NCBI RefSeq assembly: GCF_030519475.1
Contig: NZ_JAUMKD010000002.1
Coordinates: forward strand, 925,501 to 989,500
Origin: Micromonospora sp. C28SCA-DRY-2
GTDB taxonomy: Bacteria; Actinomycetota; Actinomycetes; Mycobacteriales; Micromonosporaceae
Direction of reading: 5' to 3'
DNA: 64,000 nt
In this document: positions 26,262 through 38,800 of the stretch, piece after piece
Position numbering within the stretch: the stretch's first letter is position 1
How the letters are laid out: the number at the start of each line of letters is the position of its first letter
Position numbers and translations under genes: made by a program
Notes under the pieces: model-generated
Databases searched by the model: none
Told to the model about the DNA's origin: nothing
The model's input: only the letters and a program-made list of their open reading frames with translations

Positions 26262-26566
26262 CCGAGGTGATCGAGGAGCACGAGCTCGGGCCGGTGGGCC
26301 AGGAGATCGTGTACGAGAACGACCGGGTACGGGTGTGGCACATCCGGCTCGAACCCGGCGAGCGGCAGCCGCTGCACCGGCACGACCACCCGTACCTGGT
26401 GGTGGCGATCCAGGGCGCGAAGAACGTGGTGCAGACGATCGACGGCACCCGGATCGACGCCGACGAGCCGACCGGCGGCGTGGTCTACCGGGACCCGGGC
26501 GCCATCCACATGCTCACCAACGTCGGGGACACCACCTACCTGGCTCGCCTCGTCGAACTCAAGTAG
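26258..26566 (+). CDS. small cupin-domain protein
   Basis: 102 residues, a single cupin barrel. Metal-binding motif 1 is visible as LHRHDHPYLVVAIQG and motif 2 as the histidine in GAIHMLTN. Begins at an ATG overlapping the oxidoreductase stop, so it is translationally coupled and likely in the same pathway, as a dioxygenase/isomerase-like enzyme or a ligand-binding accessory. Function unknown. Confidence 0.82.
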   Translation: MTEVIEEHELGPVGQEIVYENDRVRVWHIRLEPGERQPLHRHDHPYLVVAIQGAKNVVQTIDGTRIDADEPTGGVVYRDPGAIHMLTNVGDTTYLARLVELK

Positions 26567-26643
26567 ACCCGCCGCGAGCAGGGCCGCCACGCCGCACGGC
26601 GCGCCGGTGGCGATCGGGCGCACCGGACCGTAACGTGCCGGAC

Positions 26644-29403
26644 ATGGCCTTTCGGACCTGGAGCAGACTGCTGCTCACGGCGCTCGGGGTGAGCCTGCTG
26701 GCCGGCGCCGGTCAGCTCGGCCTCGCGTACGGCTTCGGCATCCTGCGGCTCACCGGCAGCTTCACCGGTGTCACCGTCAACCAGTGGCCGGCCCAGCTCG
26801 TCTGGGTGGGCTGGTGCGCGGCGAACGCCGCGGTGATCGGTGCCGTCCTCACCGAACGCGTCGCCCGGCGGGACGGGGCGCTCACCGGCACCGGACGGCA
26901 GTTGGCCGTCGCGGCCGCCGCCGCGCTCGGCGCCACCGTGGTCGCGCCCCTGTGCATGCAGCCCGCCCGGGCCGCCGAGCTCATCTCCGTCGACCCGGTC
27001 TGGGCGGTCGGCATCTGCGCCGTCCTCGGCGCGGTGGTGGGCGCGGGTGCCGCGCTGGCCGTCCTGCTGAAGCCGCCGGTCGGCTGGAACATGGCAGCGG
27101 TCGCCGGGACGCTCTGGCTGCTCGCGCTGCTGTCGGCCGTACCGTCGTTCTCCGCGACCGGCGCGCTGCCGCTGGTCCGGCTCGGGGTCTTCGAGCCCGC
27201 CTGGCTCGACGCGGACGCGGCCCAGCGCCTGGCGATGCTGGTGCTGCCCACCATCGCCCTGCTCGCCGGCGCGGCGACCGGGGCGCTGGCCCGCTGGCGC
27301 GGGCACCCGCCGCTGGTGGCCGGGGCGACCGGGGTGGCCGGACCGGTGCTGGTGGCGTTCGGCTACCTGGCCGCCGGTCCCGGTGACGCCGTCGACCGCT
27401 ACCAGCTCGCGCCCTACTACGGCGCCCTGCTCGCGGTCGCCGCCGGCGCGCTCGGCTCGGCCGCCGCCGCGCTGGCGCGCCGGCCGTCCGGCGCGGCCGC
27501 TCCCGCGCCCCGGGCCATCGAGCCGACCGACATCCTGCGGCCGCTGCCCGCCGGCCCGGCCCTGCCCGGCGCGGCCGAGGCGGGACCGGAGCGGGCCGAC
27601 CGGGCCGGCGGACCGGCCGGTGTCCGGGTGGCCGGCGCCGACCTGGCCGCCCGGCCCGAGGCGGGCGCGGTGGGCACCGCGCCCGGCACCGAACCAGCGG
27701 GTCAGGCCACCCCGCCGCACTGGGACTGGCCGGCGACCGGCACGACCGGCGCGACCGGCGTCCCGCCCCGCACCGCCGACCGCGGCGCGGACGCCGCCAC
27801 CGACCCGGCGGCGGACCGGGCGACCGGGGTGGATGCCGTGGCCGCGCCGGCCCCCGCCCCACGCCCCGCACACCCGGCCGAGCCGGTGACGGCGGTGACG
27901 GCGGTGACGGGTGACCTGCCGGGCGACCCGGCACCGGCCAGCGCCGCGCACGCCGGTGGCATGGCGACGAGGGCGCCGGGCGACCCGGCGAGCGGCACCC
28001 CGGCGGGCGGGCAGTCGGAGCCCGTCGCGGCGGACGACGCGGCCGAGCAGCCCGGCGGCGCCGGGCGGACGAGGAAGGGGCGGTCGTCCCGCGCCACGGC
28101 GGCCCCGGCGGCCGGCCGGTCGACCCGCCGGGCAACCGCCGCCGAGGAGCCGGCGACCGCCGCGTCGACCGACGCGGACGCGGTCGCCGCGACGCCCGCC
28201 GAGCCCGCCCCGCGGCCCCGCCGGACCCGTAAGGCGAAGGCCACCGCCAAGCGTGCCGACGCGACCACCCCGACCGCCGACCCGGCGGCGGCCGGCGCCC
28301 CGTCCGCCGGGACGCCGGCGCCCGGCGGCGCCGCGACCAGCCCAGCGTCCAGCGGTACGTCGGCCGGTCCGGCGTCCGGTGACGCTTCGACCGGACCGGC
28401 ACCCGACGGCGCTCCGGCCGGCGGCGGCGCTTCGGTCAGCCCGGTGTTCAGCGGCGCCTCCACCGGACCGGCACCGGACAGCGCCCCGACCAGCCCGGCC
28501 GGCGGCGGCGCTTCGACCGGCCCGGCGGCGTCCGGCAGGGCCTCGGTCAGCCCGGCCGCGTCCGGCCGCGTACCGACCAGCCCGGCGGCACCGGGCGGTG
28601 CTTCGACCGGGTCGGCGCCGGCCGCACCGCTCGGCGCCACGGCCGACCCGGCCACGACCGGCGGCGCGGACGCCACCGGTACCCCGATCACCGGCATCGA
28701 AGCGGCGGCGACCGCGGTGCCGTCCGGGCCCACCACCGAACCCACGCCCGCCGGCGCGGACCCCGCCACCGGGCCCACGCCCCCGACCGGGGACGGCGCA
28801 CCGGCGGCCGGCAAGCGGCGCGAGGGGACGCGCGAACCGGCCCGACCGGTCCTCAAGCCGGTACCGGCACCCGCCACGCCCACTGCCGACCGGCCGGCCG
28901 CCCCGCGCTCCAGCTGGCCGGTCGCACCGGCGTGGTCGGCGCCGCCCCGGCCCACCTCCGCCGAGCGGGACGAGGCGACCGCCGTACCCGAGGACACGAC
29001 CGGGCACCGGCCCCGGCACCGCGCCCCCCTGCCCGACCTCGACCGGGCCGCGAGCTGGGAGGCCCTGGCCACCGCCCGGCGCGCCGGCCCGACGGCACCC
29101 ACGGACGCCACATCGGAGGGACCGGCCGGCGGCGAGGACACGACGCCCGATGGCGCGGCGGCCGGCGCGGGCGAACAGAACGGCGGGCGGCTCCGCGGCC
29201 GGCTCGGGCTGTTCCGGCGCAACCGGGCCCGGACGACCGACGAGAGCGGCGCCGGCGAGACCGAGGCGGAGCCGCTGGCGGCGCAGGACGAGGAGTACGT
29301 CGACTGGGTGGCCGGGCTGGGCCGCCCGCTGGCGGACAACGAGCCGGAGCAGGAGAGCGGCCGCCGCTCGCTGCGCTCCAGCGGCCGCCACCACCGCGAC
29401 TGA
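26644..29403 (+). CDS. multi-spanning membrane protein with long disordered Ala/Pro/Thr-rich tail
   Basis: Not recognised beyond architecture. 919 residues: about eight hydrophobic segments in the first 285 residues (for example LLLTALGVSLLAGAGQLGLA and VWAVGICAVLGAVVGAG), then about 600 residues of low complexity, with basic patches (RPRRTRKAKATAKR) and imperfect repeats of G-A-S-T-G-P-A type near nt 28370-28630. The C terminus regains complexity: EEYVDWVAGLGRPLADNEPE. The tail is predicted cytoplasmic or surface depending on TM count. The ATG has no clear ribosome site; a TAACGT hexamer seven bases before it would suit a leaderless message. The extreme GC bias produces long meaningless frames on the other strand. 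Confidence 0.75.
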   Translation: MAFRTWSRLLLTALGVSLLAGAGQLGLAYGFGILRLTGSFTGVTVNQWPAQLVWVGWCAANAAVIGAVLTERVARRDGALTGTGRQLAVAAAAALGATVVAPLCMQPARAAELISVDPVWAVGICAVLGAVVGAGAALAVLLKPPVGWNMAAVAGTLWLLALLSAVPSFSATGALPLVRLGVFEPAWLDADAAQRLAMLVLPTIALLAGAATGALARWRGHPPLVAGATGVAGPVLVAFGYLAAGPGDAVDRYQLAPYYGALLAVAAGALGSAAAALARRPSGAAAPAPRAIEPTDILRPLPAGPALPGAAEAGPERADRAGGPAGVRVAGADLAARPEAGAVGTAPGTEPAGQATPPHWDWPATGTTGATGVPPRTADRGADAATDPAADRATGVDAVAAPAPAPRPAHPAEPVTAVTAVTGDLPGDPAPASAAHAGGMATRAPGDPASGTPAGGQSEPVAADDAAEQPGGAGRTRKGRSSRATAAPAAGRSTRRATAAEEPATAASTDADAVAATPAEPAPRPRRTRKAKATAKRADATTPTADPAAAGAPSAGTPAPGGAATSPASSGTSAGPASGDASTGPAPDGAPAGGGASVSPVFSGASTGPAPDSAPTSPAGGGASTGPAASGRASVSPAASGRVPTSPAAPGGASTGSAPAAPLGATADPATTGGADATGTPITGIEAAATAVPSGPTTEPTPAGADPATGPTPPTGDGAPAAGKRREGTREPARPVLKPVPAPATPTADRPAAPRSSWPVAPAWSAPPRPTSAERDEATAVPEDTTGHRPRHRAPLPDLDRAASWEALATARRAGPTAPTDATSEGPAGGEDTTPDGAAAGAGEQNGGRLRGRLGLFRRNRARTTDESGAGETEAEPLAAQDEEYVDWVAGLGRPLADNEPEQESGRRSLRSSGRHHRD

Positions 29404-29408
29404 CGTGG

Positions 29409-29454
29409 TGTGGGTGCGGTTGTCGTCGCTGGAGCGACAACGACCGCACCCACA
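29409..29454. terminator. strong hairpin, bidirectional terminator between membrane protein and thiC
   Basis: Arms of about 21 bp with two mismatches around a 4-base loop, starting six bases after the stop at 29403 and about 115 bases beyond the thiC stop. Position between converging genes suggests termination of both. Confidence 0.7.
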
Positions 29455-29568
29455 ACGCCGGTCACACGGTCGGCAGCCGGCTCCACCACGGAGAACCACT
29501 TTCACCGGCCGTCACCCCGCCGGCGGCGCGACGTGCGTCGCCGCGACCGGCCGGCCCGCGCGGCGGGC

Positions 29569-32572
<3,004 letters not shown>

Positions 32573-32610
32573 CACCACCACCCCGGCGGGCACCCACTCG
32601 GCGCCCGCCG

Positions 32611-32660
32611 AGATCTTGGAAGATTCCGGCCCCTCCGGGGGCCCTTTCCTTCCAAGATCT
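32611..32660. repeat. nested palindromic element between thiG and thiE2
   Basis: Perfect 12-bp outer arms (agatcttggaag / cttccaagatct) surround an inner 6-bp stem (ggcccc / ggggcc, loop tccg). AT-rich outer arms are unlike local sequence. Resembles REP/MITE-like interspersed palindromes reported in this family of actinomycetes, from memory only; copy number is unchecked. May act as a cruciform or attenuator inside the thi operon. Confidence 0.75.
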
Positions 32661-32727
32661 GGCCGACCGGCTGCCGGCCGGGCCGCTGCTGCCTCGGGCG
32701 GACCGGCGGCCAGCCCTGGCGGCGCGG

Positions 32728-34836
<2,109 letters not shown>

Positions 34837-34843
<7 letters not shown>

Positions 34844-35463
34844 GTCAACGCCCCGAGCAGTTCGGCGGTGGCCCGGCCCGGGTCGGCGGCACCGGAGAGC
34901 GCGCCGACCACCGCCACCCCGTACGCCCCGGCGGCGCGCAGCGCCGGCACGGTCGCGGCGGTGACCCCGCCGATGGCGATCACCGGCACGTCCACCGCGG
35001 CGGCGACCGCCGCCACCCCGGCCGGGCCGATCGGGTCCGGCAGGCCGATCTTGGTGCTGGTCGGGTGGCAGGGGCCGACGCCGAGGTAGCTGGCGCCGGC
35101 GGCCACCGACTCGGTGGCGGTGCCCGGGTGCCGCGCGGTGGCGCCGAGCACGGCGGCGGAGCCGAGCACCCGGCGGGCCGCGCCGACCGGCAGGTCGTCG
35201 GCGCCGACGTGGCCGCCCGCGGCGCCCACCGCCAGCGCCACGTGCAGCCGGTCGTTGACCAGGCAGGTCGCGCCGTACCCGGCGCAGAGCGCGACCACCC
35301 GGCGGGCCAGGTCGTACGCCTCCCGGTCGGTCGCGGAGTCCGCCACCCGGACCTGCACCACCAGCTCGGCGCGGGCCACCGCGAGGGCGGCCCGGACCAC
35401 GGTGAGCGGATCCCGCCCGGGTCGGGTGTCGGTGACCAGATGCAGTCGCCCAAGGGACGGCAC
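34837..35463 (-). CDS. thiE: thiamine-phosphate synthase ThiE
   Basis: Joins thiazole phosphate and HMP-PP to thiamine phosphate. 208 residues. Visible family sites: VNDRLHVALAVGA, GHVGADDLP, LGVGPCHPTSTKIG and IAIGGVTAATV. The usual L-R-x-K strand reads VQVRVADSA, so the family lysine is missing, and the Q of HxGQ is A; the second copy in the operon retains LREKD. Start GTG with GGAGGAG directly in front, within the sequence that closes the TPP riboswitch, so translation can be blocked on TPP binding. First gene of the operon. Confidence 0.92.
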
Positions 35464-35472
35464 GGCAACACT

Positions 35473-35562
35473 CCTCCCTGCGCCGGCATTACCCGGATCA
35501 GGTTCGACGGTCGGGGGCTTCCAGCCCCCCTCTCAGCCCGGTCCACCGGGCTCCCGTGGGTT
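35473..35562 (-). promoter_or_regulatory. TPP riboswitch (THI element)
   Basis: Minus-strand RNA contains the conserved GGGCTGAGA (from 35539 to 35531) and GAACCTGATCCGGGTAATG with GCCGGCGCAGGGAG (35504 to 35473), the thi-box core. The variable stem is a GGGGGCT/AGCCCCC hairpin. The 3' end runs into GGAGGAG, the thiE ribosome site, so sequestration of translation is the likely mechanism. Confidence 0.96.
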
Positions 35563-35573
35563 ACGTCGGTGTC

Positions 35574-35602
35574 ACCGTACGACAGATCCGCCGGCCTGCC
35601 AA
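35574..35602 (-). promoter_or_regulatory. sigma-70-type promoter of the thi operon
   Basis: Minus strand TTGGCA (35602-35597), exact 17-base spacer, TACGGT (35579-35574). Initiation about seven bases downstream would start the transcript just before the riboswitch (35562). Confidence 0.7.
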
Positions 35603-35761
35603 GACGGGGTTCGGCAATCGCAGGACGCCGGTCCGGCGCGGTGAACGACCCTCGATGCCTCCTGGCGACGGAGCGCTTCGTACGGTCCTGTTCGGAATGT
35701 CGCTCGCCGTTGCCAAACCGTTACCAGCCGGCATCTTGCCCGCAACGGATCCAGCGGGATT

Positions 35762-35786
35762 AATTTGTTCAGCGATTCGACAAAAT
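35762..35786. promoter_or_regulatory. interrupted palindrome, possible operator
   Basis: AATTTGT, 11 bases, ACAAAAT (six of seven pairs), about 104 bases before the start of the ThuA-like gene in an AT-rich pocket. Its form suggests a repressor site for sugar control; the regulator is unknown. Confidence 0.4.
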
Positions 35787-35889
35787 GCTGGCGCGGACAT
35801 CCTGGCACGGTGTCCGCTCCGGTCCATCCGGGACGGTCTTCGGCGAGCCGGCCCCCGCGATCCCTGTCCACAGCGACATAGGAGGCGGC

Positions 35890-38800
35890 GTGTCCCGATC
35901 TCGTCGTGCCCGTTTACCCGTCCTGGCCACCCTGCTACCCCTCGCGCTCACCGCGACCACCCTGTTCGGCGTCCCCGGCGCGCAGGCCGCACCCGCCGCG
36001 CAGGCCGCACCCGCCGCGCAGGCCGCGCCGCTGACGGCGCCCGCCGCGCAGACCCAGCCACGGACGGCACCCGCCGCGCCGCCGGCCGCAGCCGCGCCGG
36101 CGGCCGACGAGCCGTTCTCGGTGCTGGTGTTCTCGAAGACCGCCGGCTTCCGGCACGACTCCATCCCGACCGGCATCGCCGCCATCCAGCAGCTCGGCGC
36201 CGAGCACGGGTTCACCGTCGACACGACCGAGGACGGCGCCGCGTTCAGCGACGACAACCTCGCCCGGTACCGCGCGGTGATCTGGCTCTCCACCACCGGC
36301 GACGTCCTCGACGGCGAGCAGCAGGCCGCCTTCGAGCGCTACATCCGCGCCGGCGGCGGCTACGTCGGCATCCACGCCGCCTCGGACACCGAGTACAGCT
36401 GGGCCTGGTACGGCGACCTGGTCGGCGCGTACTTCGCCAGCCACCCGGCGAACCAGCAGGCCACGGTCAAGGTGGAGGACCACGCCCACCCGGCCACCGC
36501 CGGGCTGCCGGAGCGCTGGTCCCGGTTCGACGAGTGGTACAACTACCAGTCCAACCCGCGCCCCGACGTACACGTGCTGGCCAGCCTGGACGAGACCAGC
36601 TACTCCCCCGGCGCGGGGGCGATGGGCGCCGACCACCCGATCGCCTGGTGCCACGACTTCCAGGGCGGCCGCGCCTGGTACACCGGCGGCGGGCACACCC
36701 GGGAGTCGTACGCCGAACCGCAGTTCCTGGCCCACCTGCTCGGCGGCATCCGCTCCGCGGCCGGGGTGGCGGACGCCGACTGCGGCGCGTCGCTGACCGC
36801 CAGCTTCGAGAAGGTGACCCTGGACAGCAACACCAGCAACCCGATGGAGCTGGACGTCGCCCCGGACGGGCGGGTCTTCTACGTCGAGCGCGACGGCCGG
36901 GTGCAGATCGTCAAGCCGGACACCGGCAACACGGTCACCGCGCTCGACCTGGACGTGTTCACCGGCAACGAGGACGGCCTGATCGGCATCCGGCTCGACC
37001 CGGACTTCGGCACCAACAACTGGGTCTACCTCTACTACGCCCCGAACGACGGGATCGCCCGCAACCTGCTCTCCCGGTTCACGGTGACCGGCGACAGCAT
37101 CGACCCGGCCAGCGAGAAGCAGGTGCTGCGGGTGGACACCCAGCGCAACACCTGCTGCCACGCCGGCGGCAGCATGGCCTTCGACAGCGCCGGCAACCTC
37201 TACCTGGCCACCGGCGACAACACCAACCCGTTCGAGTCCAACGCGTTCACCCCGATCGACGAGCGGCCGGGGCGGCAGGACTACGACGCGCAGCGCACCT
37301 CCGGCAACACCAACGACCTGCGCGGCAAGGTGCTCCGGATCCACCCGGAGGACGACGGGACCTACACCGTCCCGACCGGCAACCTGTTCCCGGCGGGCAC
37401 CGCGAAGACCCGGCCGGAGATCTACGCGATGGGCTTCCGCAACCCGTTCCGGATCGGCATCGACCCGGCCACCGACACCCTCTACGTCGCCGACTACGGG
37501 CCGGACGCCAGCGCCGCCAACCCCGACCGCGGCCCCGAGGGCACCGTCGAGTGGAACATCGTCGGCACGCCGGGCAACTACGGCTGGCCGTACTGCACCG
37601 GGGCGAACTACGCCTACAACGACTACACGTTCCCGTCCGGCCCCAGCGGGCCGAAGTTCGACTGCGCCGCGCCGGTGAACGACTCGCCCAACAACACCGG
37701 CCTCACCAACCTGCCGCCGGCCATCCCGGCCACCGTCGACTACGACTACAGCGGCAACCCGCGGTTCCCGGAGATCGGCGGCGGCGGTGCGCCGATGGGC
37801 GGCCCGGTCTACCGGTACGACGCCGAGCTGAACTCGTACCGCAAGTGGCCGGCGTACTACGACGGCAAGGCGCTCTTCGGCGAGTGGAACCAGTCGAAGA
37901 TGTACACGATGCAGCTCACCGGTGACGGCAGGAGCCTCGTCGACATCAACCAGCTCCTCACCGGGATGACCATGCTCCGGCCGATGGACTTCGAGTTCGG
38001 TCCGGACGGCGCGCTCTACCTCATCGAGTGGGGCAGTGGCTTCGGCGGCAACAACGACAACTCCGGCGTCTACCGGATCGACTACATCGCCGGCGACCGG
38101 GCCCCGATCGCGGAGGCCAGCGCCGAGCCGACCTCCGGCCCGGCGCCGCTGACCGTCGCCTTCTCCAGCGCGGGCTCCCGCGACCCGGACGGCGGCACGC
38201 TCAGCTACGCCTGGACGTTCGGCGACGGGCAGTCCGCCACCGAGCCGAACCCGACGCACACCTACACCAGCGCCGGGACGTACAACGCGCAGCTAACCGT
38301 CACCAACCCGAAGGGCCGGACAGCGGTGGCCAACGTACCGGTCACGGTGGGCAACACCGCGCCGACGGTGACCATCGAGTTCCCGCCGGATGGCGGCTTC
38401 TTCGACTGGGGCGACCAGGTCCGCTACACGGTCACGGTCACCGACCCCGAGGACGCGGAGATCGACTGCGACCGGGTCCGGCTCCAGGTGCTGCTCGGCC
38501 ACGACGAGCACGCCCACCCGCTGGAGCAGCACACCGGCTGCACCGGCACGGTCCAGACGTCGCTGGCCTCCGGGCACGGCGCCGAGGCGAACGTCTTCGC
38601 CGTCTTCGAGGCCACCTACACCGACCTGGGCGGCGCCGAGGGCGCCGGGCCGCTCACCGGCCGGGCGATCGAGCAGCTCCAGCCCAAGCGGAAGCAGGCC
38701 GAGTTCTTCACCGCCACCGGCCGGGTGCCGGGCGCGACCGGCGGCGGGGACCCGGGCGTGCAGCGCGAGACCACCGGCGACACCGCCGGCGGCGGCCAGA

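Larger units (their letters stand above)
35563..35889. other. divergent intergenic region, thi operon versus ThuA-like gene
   Basis: About 327 bases. Near the left edge is the thi promoter. The right half must hold the promoter of the large secreted protein; there is an AT-rich interrupted palindrome at 35762-35786. No additional gene is supported. Confidence 0.6.

Noticed and set aside
26536..29505. 989-codon minus-strand frame opposite the membrane protein
   Set aside because: No hydrophobic or domain pattern and no start signal; the plus strand has TM segments and an ordered end. The region is extremely GC-rich, so both frames are open by chance.
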